Shown: positions 33,041 to 41,719, numbered from the stretch's first letter. The stretch: DNA of 50,079 bases from Candidatus Rifleibacteriota bacterium (GCA_018818125.1 JAHISQ010000013.1:1-50079); one strand, 5' to 3'. Translations and numbers: made by a program. Notes: generated from the sequence alone by a model not told the origin.

Positions 33041-34348
33041 ATGCCCAATTACCAGCTTGAGTATCAGGAAAAGCTTAAAACCCCAAAGGATGCTGTGAGT
33101 TCCATAGTTTCCGGGCAAACTATTGTATATGGAATTGGCTCAGCCCAGCCCCCGGCTCTTTTGAAGGCTATTTCAAACCGCGTAAGGGAAGATGGCGTTA
33201 CCGACCTGGAAATGTTCTCTTTTCTTTCTACAGAAGTTGCTTACAAGTCTGTAATCAGCCCGGATCTTTGCACTGACATTCAAAGCTCTTCCTGGTTTGT
33301 CAGTCGTTCAGACCGTGGTCTGGTGAAGTTTGGGCTAAACTATTTTATTCCTTCATATCTGCATCAGATTCCTCGGCTGTGTACAGAATTCATGAAAGTT
33401 GATGTAGCCCTGGCAATGGTTTCACCCATGGACTCAAGCGGCTTCTTCTCTCTTGGAATTGGAAATGACTATATTTCAACTGCAGCAAGAAGTGCAAAGA
33501 TACTTCTTCTTGAGGTCAATAAACATATGCCCAGGGTCTTTGGTGATTCCTGCATCCATATTTCTGAGGTTGATGCAGTTCTCGAAAATCACCTTTTGTT
33601 GCCTGAGATAGCCTATGGAAAAGTAAAACCTGAAGATGATGTTGTGGGCAAGCTCATCGCCGACCTGATCCCCAATGGGGCCACACTGCAGCTCGGAATA
33701 GGTAATCTCCCAAATGCCGTGGGGAGAGCCCTGGTTAATCACAAGGATATTGGTATCCATACCGAGTTGATGACTCCGACCATGATTGACCTTATTAAAT
33801 GCGGAGTAATTAACGGGCAGAAAAAGAATCTTCATCCTCGCAAGCATATTTTTACTACCGCCTCTGGAACTCATTCCATGTATGAATTCATGGACAATAA
33901 TCCCAGCTTCGAAAGTTACCCCGCATCCTATGTCTGTTCGCCAAAAGTTATTTCTTTGAACGACAAGATGGTTGCAGTGAATGCCGTTTTAGAATTTGAT
34001 CTTCTCGGTCAGTGCAATGCCGAATTCTTGGATGGTTCTCAATGGAGTGGTACTGGCGGCCAGCTCGACTTTGTTCGGGGCGCCTTTGACTCTAAAGGTG
34101 GGATCGGAATCCTTACCTGCCATTCGTCAGCAAAGGGCGCAACTGTTTCTCGGATTGTTCCCAGATTTAAGGAAGGTACCCCGGTGACCGTTCCGCGGGC
34201 GGATGTGCAGTTTCTGGCCACGGAATATGGAGTGGTTGATGTAAAGGGGAAATCTACGAAAGACCGCGCCTTGGGCATCATCAGTCTCGCTCATCCCAAT
34301 TTTAGGGACCAACTTATGGCTGAAGCTGAACAAATGGCACTTTTCTAA
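33041..34348 (+). CDS. Acetyl-CoA hydrolase/transferase family CoA-transferase (4-hydroxybutyrate CoA-transferase-like)
   Basis: This 435-residue family I CoA-transferase has two related halves. The catalytic glutamate is in GIHTELMTPTMIDL, and a glycine-rich CoA-binding segment GATLQLGIGNLPNAVGRAL precedes it. The C-terminal half has QWSGTGGQLDFVRGA and the ending TKDRALGIISLAHPNFRD, both characteristic. It would move CoA between acetate or another short acid and an acyl-CoA in the cytoplasm. The substrate cannot be fixed; 4-hydroxybutyrate or succinate are options. It follows the LtrA gene by 112 bases, with AGGAGAT before ATG 33041, and is closed by a bidirectional terminator. Confidence 0.92.
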   Translation: MPNYQLEYQEKLKTPKDAVSSIVSGQTIVYGIGSAQPPALLKAISNRVREDGVTDLEMFSFLSTEVAYKSVISPDLCTDIQSSSWFVSRSDRGLVKFGLNYFIPSYLHQIPRLCTEFMKVDVALAMVSPMDSSGFFSLGIGNDYISTAARSAKILLLEVNKHMPRVFGDSCIHISEVDAVLENHLLLPEIAYGKVKPEDDVVGKLIADLIPNGATLQLGIGNLPNAVGRALVNHKDIGIHTELMTPTMIDLIKCGVINGQKKNLHPRKHIFTTASGTHSMYEFMDNNPSFESYPASYVCSPKVISLNDKMVAVNAVLEFDLLGQCNAEFLDGSQWSGTGGQLDFVRGAFDSKGGIGILTCHSSAKGATVSRIVPRFKEGTPVTVPRADVQFLATEYGVVDVKGKSTKDRALGIISLAHPNFRDQLMAEAEQMALF

Positions 34349-34352
34349 TCCA

Positions 34353-34396
34353 ATAAAAAAAACCACCCAGTCATTTGACTGGGTGGTTTTTTTTAT
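34353..34396. terminator. Bidirectional terminator between CoA-transferase and receptor genes
   Basis: A stem AACCACCCAGTCA (34361-34373) pairs with TGACTGGGTGGTT with a two-base nominal loop, flanked by eight A on the left and eight T on the right. It serves the convergent genes on both sides. Confidence 0.93.
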
Positions 34397-34401
34397 TGGA
34401 T

Positions 34402-36429
34402 TTATAGCTTGAACTGGGAGACTTCCAACTGAAGATTTGTTGCGGCCTCTCTAAGCTGTACAGAAGCGCTTTTTAGTTTGCCGAGTGAATGTGAGGTCTT
34501 TGCAGCCCCATCACTCCATTGAACCATTGCCTCGCTGATATTCTGGGCACCAAGAGCCTGGGTACTCATTCCATCGTTTACCATTGTGAACTGGGGGGCT
34601 AGTTCTTTCACGCGGGCGATAATTTGAGAAAGTTGCCCGCTAACACCGCCCACCGACAGGATTCCTTTAATAACTTCTTGTGCAAACTTGTCCATCTCCG
34701 AAACTCCGTGAGATACAGATAAACGCATTTCTCTGACCATTTCCTCGATTTCTAGAGTAGCGATAGCGGTCTGATCAGCCAATCTCCGAGTTTCTTTGGC
34801 AATGACGGAGAATCCGCGGCCATATTCGCCAGCCTTCTCAGCCTCAATCGAGGCGTTCAGAGATAGCAGGTTGGTTTGGTTGGCAACATTAGTGATAGTA
34901 GTAACAACGCTGCCAATAAGAGTAGATTTTTCATCAATAATAGCTAGTTTTTCTTTGATCAGCTGGGTCGCCGCGCCCAGTTGGTGCATGGTTTTTTCCA
35001 TGTTGGTTAAGCTGGCTCGCCCAGCGTCCGCAACTGTTTGCGTTTCAGAGAATCCTCCCTCGATTCCCTGCATGGTTTTGGAAAGTTCCGAGGAGGTGGC
35101 AGAAATCTCTTTAACCGCAGATGTAACCTGCACAGAGGCATTCCTATGCTCCATTGCAATGGCTTCCTGTTGAACCGCAGTTTGAGCAATCTCTGCGGCC
35201 AAAGAGTTCAGCATAAGCACGGCTAAACGTATTTGGGTGGTTTGGGCTCTAAGATTTTTGGTCATAGAGTTCACGGCACGAAACATGAGGCCAATTTCAT
35301 TCCCATTGTCGAGGTTACAAGTAGCCTTCATCTGGAGAGTTTCGGTCAGATCGCCAGCTGCCACCCGATTAGTAGCGTCTGTGAGCAATAAGAGGGGAAA
35401 TTTAATAAGAGATCTGGTCAGAAAAAAGATCAAAAGGCCTATGAACAGAGCTATTATGGCGATGCAGGCCACGATTCTCAGGAGGGTCTGATTGGCATCC
35501 CGGACTATTTCATCGTAATCACTTGCACAGATAATGTACCAATCATTACTGATATGGAAATCCTTTGAAGTAAACTTTGCGACAACGTAGGATTTCATTC
35601 GCCCATCAAATTTCTCCAGAAAGGCCACTTTGCCTTCTTTTATTCTGGTGTAAAGGCCTTTAACTTTATCCTTTGTCACACTGTTGAGAATCAATGAGTG
35701 GTCAGGATGGCTAATCACTATTCCGCGGTCGTCAATCATTAATAAGTAACCAGTTTCTCCGATTTTGGATTCCTCTAAAAAGAATTTGGTGAAGTAATCC
35801 ATACGGGGTGCAACAATTACTGAACCGAGGATCTCACCGCCAAGAGTGATTGGAGCAGCAACAACGAAGATCGGGTTGCCTCGCAAAATACTGGGGTAAA
35901 CCTCGCTGACGAAGTAAGGCTTGTTATCGTAAAATGTGTGTTGGATATAGCTGAAATTTTCGCTACATTTTCCGATTGTTTTACCGCCCACAGTATCAAT
36001 AAAAAAGTTCCCGTTGCGAATGGTTTGCTGCTCTTCATTAACAGTCAAGGAAAACTCTTGGTCTGCCGGGAGTTTAATGGCAAGCGGAATATTTTCATAG
36101 TGGGGGTAAAGCTTATGGAGAGAATCCAGGAATGCTTGAGCAGCTTCCCTCGCATCGCTATCAGTTGGAAGTTGACAGACTTTGATTATCCTTGGATCAT
36201 TTGCAATGGTGCGGGCTATATTACTTTGTTCTTCGATCCAACGGATCAGTGCCTGGTTTGTTTGTTGTGTTATAACTCTGGCCATTGCAGAGTTGTAGGC
36301 AAGGGCATTGTCCCTTGCAATAACGTAGATATACAGTCCAAAAATGAACAGAGAAACTGCAAAGGTTGGAATCAACCAAAAAAGATACTTCGTGGTTATG
36401 CTTTGGGAACGACTTCCAAAAAGGGACAT
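34402..36429 (-). CDS. Second WspA-like methyl-accepting chemotaxis protein
   Basis: This 675-residue receptor has TM1 at about 15-37, a periplasmic dCache-like sensor (about 40-320, containing LLMIDDRGIVISHPDHSLIL), TM2 at about 325-350, HAMP (FPLLLLTDATNRVAAGDLTE) and a signalling hairpin with tip NQTNLLSLNASIEAEKAGEYG. Its distal helix has LAPQF and STQALGAQNISEAM, which match the WspA class, and ends LEVSQFKL. It lies 53 bases beyond the 3' end of the CoA-transferase gene, on the opposite strand. It probably feeds the same CheA array with a different ligand specificity, since no other CheA is present in the window. Confidence 0.92.
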   Translation of the reverse strand: MSLFGSRSQSITTKYLFWLIPTFAVSLFIFGLYIYVIARDNALAYNSAMARVITQQTNQALIRWIEEQSNIARTIANDPRIIKVCQLPTDSDAREAAQAFLDSLHKLYPHYENIPLAIKLPADQEFSLTVNEEQQTIRNGNFFIDTVGGKTIGKCSENFSYIQHTFYDNKPYFVSEVYPSILRGNPIFVVAAPITLGGEILGSVIVAPRMDYFTKFFLEESKIGETGYLLMIDDRGIVISHPDHSLILNSVTKDKVKGLYTRIKEGKVAFLEKFDGRMKSYVVAKFTSKDFHISNDWYIICASDYDEIVRDANQTLLRIVACIAIIALFIGLLIFFLTRSLIKFPLLLLTDATNRVAAGDLTETLQMKATCNLDNGNEIGLMFRAVNSMTKNLRAQTTQIRLAVLMLNSLAAEIAQTAVQQEAIAMEHRNASVQVTSAVKEISATSSELSKTMQGIEGGFSETQTVADAGRASLTNMEKTMHQLGAATQLIKEKLAIIDEKSTLIGSVVTTITNVANQTNLLSLNASIEAEKAGEYGRGFSVIAKETRRLADQTAIATLEIEEMVREMRLSVSHGVSEMDKFAQEVIKGILSVGGVSGQLSQIIARVKELAPQFTMVNDGMSTQALGAQNISEAMVQWSDGAAKTSHSLGKLKSASVQLREAATNLQLEVSQFKL

Positions 36430-36548
36430 AACATCATCCTTTTTTCTGAGCGTGGGGATATCTTGCAGATTATCATAGGGTGAAGTAATAATCCAGAATA
36501 TTTGTATCTTTCAAAAATGAGCAACTTGCAAAATTCGGTTTTATCAGG

Positions 36549-36678
36549 ATTGCTTCGTCGCTTCATTCCTCGCAATGACAGGCTCAGAGCTGTTTTGTCA
36601 TTTCGACTGCGAGGCGAAGCCGAAGCAGGAGAAATCTCGTGTTTGTTAGTGAGATCTCTCCCTTCGGTCGAGATGACA
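36549..36678. repeat. Dispersed palindromic repeat cluster
   Basis: Three related pieces occur: ATTGCTTCGTCGCTTCATTC with CTCGCAATGACA (36549-36580), GTCATTTCGACTGCGAGGCG and what follows (36598-36639), and GAGATCTCTCCC with TTCGGTCGAGATGAC (36651-36677), the last inverted relative to the second. The vocabulary (GTCATTTCGA, GAGAAATCTC) is shared with the palindrome at 42509. These look like non-coding dispersed repeats. Confidence 0.75.
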
Positions 36679-36746
36679 AGGCAGAGTCGAAAAACTATCT
36701 TTAAGTTAATGGCAGCGCGGGGGGAGATATATAGAGAAAAAAAATA

Positions 36747-36776
36747 TTGACATTGATGAGCCAAGAATGGAATACT
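36747..36776 (+). promoter_or_regulatory. Candidate sigma-70 promoter of the small-enzyme operon
   Basis: TTGACA matches the -35 consensus perfectly. AATACT matches the -10 at four of six positions with an 18-base spacer. It lies just right of the repeat cluster and upstream of the cupin gene. Confidence 0.45.
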
Positions 36777-36857
36777 CATTTTGTAAAAAGAGAATCAATA
36801 TAGTTGCACGTTTTTAATAACTGTTTTAAGTAAAACTAATTTGAGGAGAGGTGACAA

Positions 36858-37196
36858 ATGTACGTATTTCACAAAGATATACCCAAAGAAGATCTCGGCA
36901 AAGGCGTTTTGTTTCAGTTCCTTGGAGCTAGTAAAAACCTGGATGTTTTTCATTGGAACATGGATGATGGCGCTGTTGTAGTGCTCCATAGTCACCCGTC
37001 TGAACAATTCGGCTACTGCATTAAAGGTGGCTTTGATATGACCATTGGGGATGACCACGCTATTTTGAAAGCTGGCGATGCCTACTTTATTCCGGCAAAT
37101 GTACCCCACACGTTTACGGCCTTAGGCGAGACTGAAGCAATCGACGTTTTCAGTCCCGTGAAGAAAGATCTCCCCAACGGGAAGTCTCTCGAATAG
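36858..37196 (+). CDS. Small cupin protein
   Basis: This 112-residue single cupin barrel has motif 1 HSHPSEQFGYCIKGGFDMTI, giving two histidines and a glutamate as metal ligands, and motif 2 DAYFIPANVPHTFTA with the fourth ligand histidine. It should bind a divalent metal, and may be an isomerase, dioxygenase or ligand-binding protein. ATG 36858 follows GAGGAGAGG. It heads the small-enzyme run and is 43 bases before the DJ-1/PfpI gene, with which it may share a transcript. Confidence 0.88.
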   Translation: MYVFHKDIPKEDLGKGVLFQFLGASKNLDVFHWNMDDGAVVVLHSHPSEQFGYCIKGGFDMTIGDDHAILKAGDAYFIPANVPHTFTALGETEAIDVFSPVKKDLPNGKSLE

Positions 37197-37239
37197 TTTT
37201 TGGACGACTTGCTTATTCACAAATTTACAGGAGGATTTC

Positions 37240-38013
37240 ATGGGTAAAAAGATTTTGATTTTGGCAACCAATTACGGTACTTGGGGTGAAGAACTGCAGG
37301 CTCCCTGGGACATTCTGAAAAAAGCTGGTCACAATTTGACTCTGGCCACTCCTCTCGGCAAAAAACCATTGCCATTAGCTGTCAGTTGTGATCCTGATTT
37401 TGTTGATCCGATTATAAACTTTAAGACTAATCCACCAGAAGTATGCAAGCGCATCAAAGAACTGACTGATGGAAAAGAATGGGATTCTTCAATCACTTTC
37501 AAAGCTGCCAAAATGGCTGATTATGATGCAATCGTTTTGACCGGCGGCCTGGGCGCCATGATTGATATTTGTAATAACTACAATGTACACAAGCTCCTTC
37601 TGGATGCTCTTGAGCAGGACAAACTGATCGGCGCTCTTTGCTATGCAGTTTCCGCCCTCGTATTCTGCCGCAACCCCCAGAATGACTACAAAAGCGTCAT
37701 TTACGGAAAAACCGTTGTTGCTCACCCGCACTCCTGGGATTTCTACGGCCGCGACTGGGATTTCACCTACGACCTGTATGGTGCCACCCCCGACAACAAA
37801 GCCACTGACGTACATACTCCAGGCTTCCTGTGGCCTGTAGAACATCTGGTTCGTGATGCTGTCGGCCCCAATGGCAAATGCATCGCTAATTTCCGAGCCA
37901 ATCGCGAAGACCCCCAAGTTGCCTTTGACTGGCCATTTGTAACAGGCACTTCTGTTGAGTCTTCAATCGCTTACGGCAATAAGATTGCGGAAGTTCTGGC
38001 GTCACGCAAATAA
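37240..38013 (+). CDS. DJ-1/PfpI superfamily protein
   Basis: This 257-residue protein has a flavodoxin-like fold with the nucleophile elbow at C134 (IGALCYAVSAL), the conserved early glutamate E18 (WGEELQAPWDIL) and the TGG motif (AIVLTGGLGAMIDI). DJ-1/PfpI members of this length include chaperone/glyoxalase types (Hsp31-like). A histidine follows later in VAHPHSWDF rather than directly after the cysteine. It may act as a glutathione-independent glyoxalase, hydratase or deglycase on reactive carbonyls; activity is inferred. A good AGGAGG precedes ATG 37240. A terminator-like hairpin follows. Confidence 0.88.
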   Translation: MGKKILILATNYGTWGEELQAPWDILKKAGHNLTLATPLGKKPLPLAVSCDPDFVDPIINFKTNPPEVCKRIKELTDGKEWDSSITFKAAKMADYDAIVLTGGLGAMIDICNNYNVHKLLLDALEQDKLIGALCYAVSALVFCRNPQNDYKSVIYGKTVVAHPHSWDFYGRDWDFTYDLYGATPDNKATDVHTPGFLWPVEHLVRDAVGPNGKCIANFRANREDPQVAFDWPFVTGTSVESSIAYGNKIAEVLASRK

Positions 38014-38022
38014 TGTTCACCT

Positions 38023-38080
38023 GGGAGCTCATCTTCTTGTGCAAAACAGGGAAATGAGCTCCCTTCTCTTTTCTTTTTTT
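38023..38080 (+). terminator. Internal terminator or attenuator within the small-enzyme run
   Basis: Ten-base perfect arms GGGAGCTCAT (38023-38032) and ATGAGCTCCC (38054-38063) enclose a 21-base loop and are followed by a pyrimidine run ending in seven T. It would cut expression of the genes after DJ-1/PfpI, unless read-through occurs or a promoter lies downstream. Confidence 0.75.
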
Positions 38081-38099
38081 GAGAAAGCGAGGGTGTTTA

Positions 38100-38321
38100 A
38101 TGCCTGCGATTACCATACAGAGTCTTGAATTGACAGATGAACAGAAAGAAGTTCTTGCCGAAACTTTTACCAGCAAATTTTCTGAGCTGACCAAGGTTCC
38201 ACAGGATCGAATCTATGTTTTTTTTGACGGGTATCCACTTGACAGCTGTGCCAAAGGCGGGATGATCTTTTCCAAGAATCCCCCTCCAATCATTGGCAAA
38301 TTTAATCCTCCAAAAAAGTAG
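38100..38321 (+). CDS. 4-oxalocrotonate tautomerase-like protein 1
   Basis: The start is taken at ATG 38100 so that the mature N-terminus is proline (MPAITIQSL), as the tautomerase superfamily requires Pro1 as catalytic base; an upstream in-frame start would bury it. The 73-residue protein has the family arginine region in QDRIYVFFDGY and a longer C-terminus (CAKGGMIFSKNPP) than classical 62-residue 4-OT. It would tautomerise or dehalogenate a small keto acid. It lies 8 bases before the TPP enzyme and is a paralogue of the protein at 42203. Confidence 0.87.
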   Translation: MPAITIQSLELTDEQKEVLAETFTSKFSELTKVPQDRIYVFFDGYPLDSCAKGGMIFSKNPPPIIGKFNPPKK

Positions 38322-38329
38322 AGAAAATT

Positions 38330-39982
38330 ATGGATGTTAATGAGAGTATTGTAAAAACATTAGAGCATGTGGGAGTGACCCACGTTTTTGGCGGGTCGGG
38401 CCAGGTTAACGGCAGTATGCTTCTGGCCCTTGAGAAGTCGGAAAAAGTTAAGACAATTATTGTAAAGAATGAGCAAGCCGCTTCCTTTATGGCCTGCGGA
38501 TATTCGATGTTTTCAGACCGCCTTGGAGTCTGCTTTGCCACCGGTGGCCCCGGTGCGTTCAATCTGTTCTCAGGAATGGCGGTTGCCTTCTCAGATTCTC
38601 TTCCGGTCCTTTCTATCACCGGTTATGTTTCGGCGCCGTCAAGAGGCAAGGGGGCTTTGAATGAGGCCACAGGTCTCAGCCGAACACCAGATTCTGGCGC
38701 TATGTTCAGTGCTACCTGCAAAAAAGCCTATATCCTCGAAAAAGCGGATGATATCTGTGACATTCTGGAAGAAGCCATTAATATAGCTTTTGACGGTCGT
38801 CCTGGTCCGGTGAACATCCAAATTCCCAAGAATCTTACCATCGCGGAAGTCTCAAATTTCCGTGAAATTAAGCTTGATATCAAGCCTGTTCGCCCCAACA
38901 AGGGAAGCATCGAAGCTGCAGTAACCATTCTGGCCAAGGCGATAGGCAGCAAAGAAGCAGTTATGGCATTGGTCGGGTATGGCTCTATTCGCAGTCATGC
39001 TCAGAAAGAGCTTGTAAGTTTCCTTGAGCATTTCCAGATCCCGTTTGCCACAACCATGGATGCCAAGGGTTACCTGCCAGAAAACCATGCTCTTTCACTG
39101 GGAGTGCTTGGAACATCTGGCGACAAGGGCGCCAAAGACTACTTTGATAAAGCTCGCATGGTCATAGCGATTGGTAACTCTTTTGCCGAAAATGCTACCT
39201 TTGGTTTCAAGGCCGACCTGTATGATGGCAAGCAACTTATTCATATCAATATCGACCGGCACGAACTTGGCAAAGTTTATTCGCCGACAGTTGGTATTTA
39301 TAGCGATGTTAAACCCGCGATCATTGATCTCCACAAAGGGTTGGAGAAAGAGGTTGTCGATATTGCCAAAGTGTCAATTGTTAGAGACAAGCATTTTGAC
39401 AAGGAAATCACCGAAAAGACTGAGAAGATCCATCCGGCGATCCTGGTAAAGGAAATCTCAAAATTTCTTCCTCCTAAGGCCGTTGTATTAGGTGATGCTG
39501 GTGCTCACATGCTCTGGCTGAACTGCTACCTGAACCTTACGGAAGACCAGATCTACCAGAACCCGGGGAGCTTTGGCCCCATGGCCAGTCATGTTAATGC
39601 ATCTATGGGCGTTAAGTGCGCTAACCCAGATCGCCCGGTTGTGGCTGCCGTCGGAGACGGTGACTATCTGATGGCAGGCTTTGAGCTTCTAACCGCTGTT
39701 GAGAATAACATTCCTGTTGTCTGGGTTATTTTCAATAATGGTGAGTTTAATGTTATTAAGAAGTTCCTGATCAATATGTTTGGAAAACATGCCTACATGA
39801 AATTCAAAAATCCTGATTATGTACAGTATGCAGAAGCGTGTGGAGCCCAAGGTTACCACGTAGACAAAATCGAGGATTTTGGTGCGGTTTTCAAGAAGGC
39901 TCTTGCTTCAGGGAAACCTGCTTTGATTGATGTCGTGGTGGACGGAGAAGTGTATCCTCCATTTGCACTCGGCAGGGTCTGA
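38330..39982 (+). CDS. Thiamine-diphosphate-dependent enzyme (acetolactate synthase-like)
   Basis: This 550-residue enzyme has the three-domain plan of the pyruvate oxidase/acetolactate synthase family. The N-terminal PYR domain carries E48 (VKNEQAASFMACGYS), which activates the cofactor. A middle domain follows, then the PP domain with the diphosphate/Mg motif GDGDYLMAGFELLTAVENN and a downstream FNNGEFN. GGPGAFNLFSGMAVAFSDS is the usual substrate-side segment. Position-specific residues do not identify it as a biosynthetic acetolactate synthase, and there is no regulatory subunit nearby. It probably decarboxylates or carboligates a 2-keto acid linked to the tautomerases and cupins around it. 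Confidence 0.9.
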   Translation: MDVNESIVKTLEHVGVTHVFGGSGQVNGSMLLALEKSEKVKTIIVKNEQAASFMACGYSMFSDRLGVCFATGGPGAFNLFSGMAVAFSDSLPVLSITGYVSAPSRGKGALNEATGLSRTPDSGAMFSATCKKAYILEKADDICDILEEAINIAFDGRPGPVNIQIPKNLTIAEVSNFREIKLDIKPVRPNKGSIEAAVTILAKAIGSKEAVMALVGYGSIRSHAQKELVSFLEHFQIPFATTMDAKGYLPENHALSLGVLGTSGDKGAKDYFDKARMVIAIGNSFAENATFGFKADLYDGKQLIHINIDRHELGKVYSPTVGIYSDVKPAIIDLHKGLEKEVVDIAKVSIVRDKHFDKEITEKTEKIHPAILVKEISKFLPPKAVVLGDAGAHMLWLNCYLNLTEDQIYQNPGSFGPMASHVNASMGVKCANPDRPVVAAVGDGDYLMAGFELLTAVENNIPVVWVIFNNGEFNVIKKFLINMFGKHAYMKFKNPDYVQYAEACGAQGYHVDKIEDFGAVFKKALASGKPALIDVVVDGEVYPPFALGRV

Positions 39983-39990
39983 GCACAAAA

Positions 39991-40017
39991 CCGCGGCTGG
40001 GAGTTCCCAGGCCGCGG
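39991..40017 (+). terminator. GC-rich intercistronic hairpin
   Basis: CCGCGGCTGGGA (39991-40002) pairs with TCCCAGGCCGCGG (40005-40017), 8 bases after the TPP-enzyme stop. There is no T-run, so it is more likely an mRNA stabiliser or processing site than a terminator. Confidence 0.5.
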
Positions 40018-40038
40018 GCTCGTAGAAAGGTTGATTTC

Positions 40039-40386
40039 ATGACAAAAATTGTTTTGCCGGGGTTTGAACAGAGTTTGTTGGTAAACAGATTTTTTCCAGC
40101 CACCGAGAAGGGGAATGAGGCGATCAATATTGAGGGATGCGATGTGCAAACCTTCAGTTTAGAGTTTCCGCCCGGGACCAAAAGACCTGCCCACAAACAT
40201 GATGAATACCGGATTACATTTGTTCGGGCCGGAACAATGGCCATCGAAATGGAAGGAAAGGTTTTGAACATGGTTCCTGGCGATTTCATGACCACGCTTC
40301 CGCAAACTCTACATAGCCTTGAGGTCACAAGTTCTGAGCCCCTGAGTATCGTTGAGATTGTTGTTCCAGTTAGTCCAGGGGATTAA
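40039..40386 (+). CDS. Small cupin protein 2
   Basis: This 115-residue cupin has motif 1 PAHKHDEYRITFVRAGTMAI, with two histidines and a glutamate, and motif 2 GDFMTTLPQTLHSLEV with the distal histidine. It is only distantly like the first cupin at 36858. It would bind a metal and act on a small molecule; the substrate is unknown. It starts after GAAAGG and sits between the TPP enzyme and the ferredoxin-like protein, with short gaps on both sides. Confidence 0.87.
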   Translation: MTKIVLPGFEQSLLVNRFFPATEKGNEAINIEGCDVQTFSLEFPPGTKRPAHKHDEYRITFVRAGTMAIEMEGKVLNMVPGDFMTTLPQTLHSLEVTSSEPLSIVEIVVPVSPGD

Positions 40387-40443
40387 CTTCGCAGCTGGTA
40401 GTTCCCAGCGCTTGATTAAAATTGTCTTTTAAGAGGAGAAGTA

Positions 40444-40734
40444 ATGAAAATTTTTGCTGTCAGTAAACCCGTAACCGGTGCTACACCCGAAAAGATTATG
40501 GCCATGGCCAAAGAGGAAGTTAGTGCGGGCTGGAAGCTCTATGCCAACGGAAAGTTTCGGGAAATGTATTTTCGCAAAGACGGTATGGGTGCCATTATTG
40601 TTCTTGAGTGTGCCGACGAAGCTGAGGCTAAAGGTCTTCTTGCAGCCTTGCCGCTTGTAAAAGCCGGCCTTGCTGAATACGATATCTACCCTGCGCTTCC
40701 CTTTACCCACTTTGAGCTGTTGTTCGCAAAATAG
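40444..40734 (+). CDS. Muconolactone-isomerase-like small ferredoxin-fold protein
   Basis: This 96-residue protein looks like a dimeric alpha/beta barrel of the muconolactone delta-isomerase/YciI type: KLYANGKFREMYFRKDGMG in the first half, then AIIVLECADEAEAKGLLAAL and LPLVKAGLAEYDIYPALPFT. Similar small proteins are sometimes misannotated as superoxide dismutase. Its fold is close to that of the ABM domains encoded next door, and it lies only 49 bases before the ABM lipoprotein gene. The start has AGAGGAG upstream. The reaction is unknown. Confidence 0.8.
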   Translation: MKIFAVSKPVTGATPEKIMAMAKEEVSAGWKLYANGKFREMYFRKDGMGAIIVLECADEAEAKGLLAALPLVKAGLAEYDIYPALPFTHFELLFAK

Positions 40735-40783
40735 TCGGCAAAGCCAGTTATAGGCTTTACTAAATTTCAGGAGTTGTTTTTAC

Positions 40784-41704
40784 ATGTCCAGGTTTTTCAA
40801 ATACTCTATTTTTTTTGTTGTTTGTTTTTCGCTTGTTATTGGCTTGATAGGCTGCAGTATTTTAGGCAATGACGATGACGATGATGTGATTTATACGCCC
40901 ACACCTGTGATGGTTCTTTCTCGCTGGATCGTTAAACCTGGACAGGAAGAGGCCGCTAGAGCTGCCGCTCTCGAATTTGTTCAAGAGACTCGTAAGGAAG
41001 CTGGCGTTTTGTCATATGACCTGTATTCCGAAGTGCTTCTTGATGGTGTTGTCCCAGCCACGCAAACCTACTGGTTTCGAGAAGTGTTCAAGGATTTTGC
41101 AGCTATCGAGACGCACACGCACCTTCCCCATTTCTACACAATGATGGGTTTGGCCGCAACTACTTACAATGCTCCACTTGAGGCGATCGACGAGAAGGGC
41201 GTGGCAACGACAACGCCCACTTTTTTCGATGTGACCGTTCAGGATCAAAATACCTATGCTGTAGCAATCTCAAATCCCGGTGTCATAAAGATCAGTTACC
41301 TGAAAACAACCGCTGGGTTGTCGGATGACGCAAGAAACCTGTTGTCAACCCTTATGACTGCGACACGTGCTGAGTCAGGATGCTATGGATTTGATCTTTA
41401 CTCGGGCTTCAATAACCCCGATGACGGCTTTGTTGGGACTCCACCAGAGGTTTTTCATACCTTCCAGCAATGGAAAGACGAAGCTGCTTATACCGCTCAC
41501 ATCCAAACCCCTTCCTATGTAACCGCTAAGGCAAAGTTGCCAGCAGGTATCAAGGAAGCAGTGTCAACTGTTTCTCGAGTCGGCGTACCCGATAATTCGA
41601 TCCGTTCTAATTTCCTGACCACAGGCGCTCAAACCACTTTTGTTCCCCAGCCGGTAAACGAAAGAATAATGGCTAATTACATCAAGGCCATGAACGGGCA
41701 ATAA
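40784..41704 (+). CDS. Lipoprotein with two ABM domains, fourth family member
   Basis: This 306-residue lipoprotein has a lipobox ending at C24 (GLIGCSIL), an acidic tether GNDDDDD, then directly an ABM domain (about 40-135; RKEAGVLSYDLYSE). A linker leads to a second ABM domain (about 163-255; RAESGCYGFDLYSG). It lacks the roughly 180-residue unknown domain that the other three lipoproteins have between tether and ABM domains. The Shine-Dalgarno CAGGAG precedes ATG 40784. Being inside the small-enzyme run, it ties the ABM lipoproteins to that enzyme set. The serine after the lipid cysteine fits outer-membrane retention if Lol rules hold. Confidence 0.88.
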   Translation: MSRFFKYSIFFVVCFSLVIGLIGCSILGNDDDDDVIYTPTPVMVLSRWIVKPGQEEAARAAALEFVQETRKEAGVLSYDLYSEVLLDGVVPATQTYWFREVFKDFAAIETHTHLPHFYTMMGLAATTYNAPLEAIDEKGVATTTPTFFDVTVQDQNTYAVAISNPGVIKISYLKTTAGLSDDARNLLSTLMTATRAESGCYGFDLYSGFNNPDDGFVGTPPEVFHTFQQWKDEAAYTAHIQTPSYVTAKAKLPAGIKEAVSTVSRVGVPDNSIRSNFLTTGAQTTFVPQPVNERIMANYIKAMNGQ

Positions 41705-41719
41705 TAATAAGGATATAAT

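Larger units (their letters stand above)
36430..36857. other. Intergenic region with dispersed palindromic repeats and a promoter
   Basis: No gene is supported in these 428 bases. The left and middle parts hold imperfect palindromic repeats (36549-36678). The right end holds a candidate promoter, TTGACA at 36747-36752 with AATACT at 36771-36776 (18-base spacer), about 80 bases before the cupin gene. Confidence 0.5.

Noticed and set aside
36549..36678. CRISPR-like array from repeated units
   Set aside because: The units are few, inverted relative to each other and of different lengths, with no regular spacers and no cas genes.
38330..39982. Naming the TPP enzyme as acetolactate synthase (ilvB)
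   Set aside because: There is no ilvN or other branched-chain gene nearby and the sequence context is tautomerases and cupins, so only the family level is supported.
40444..40734. Calling the 96-residue ferredoxin-fold protein a superoxide dismutase
   Set aside because: It has no metal-binding histidine set; the fold resembles muconolactone isomerase/YciI proteins.
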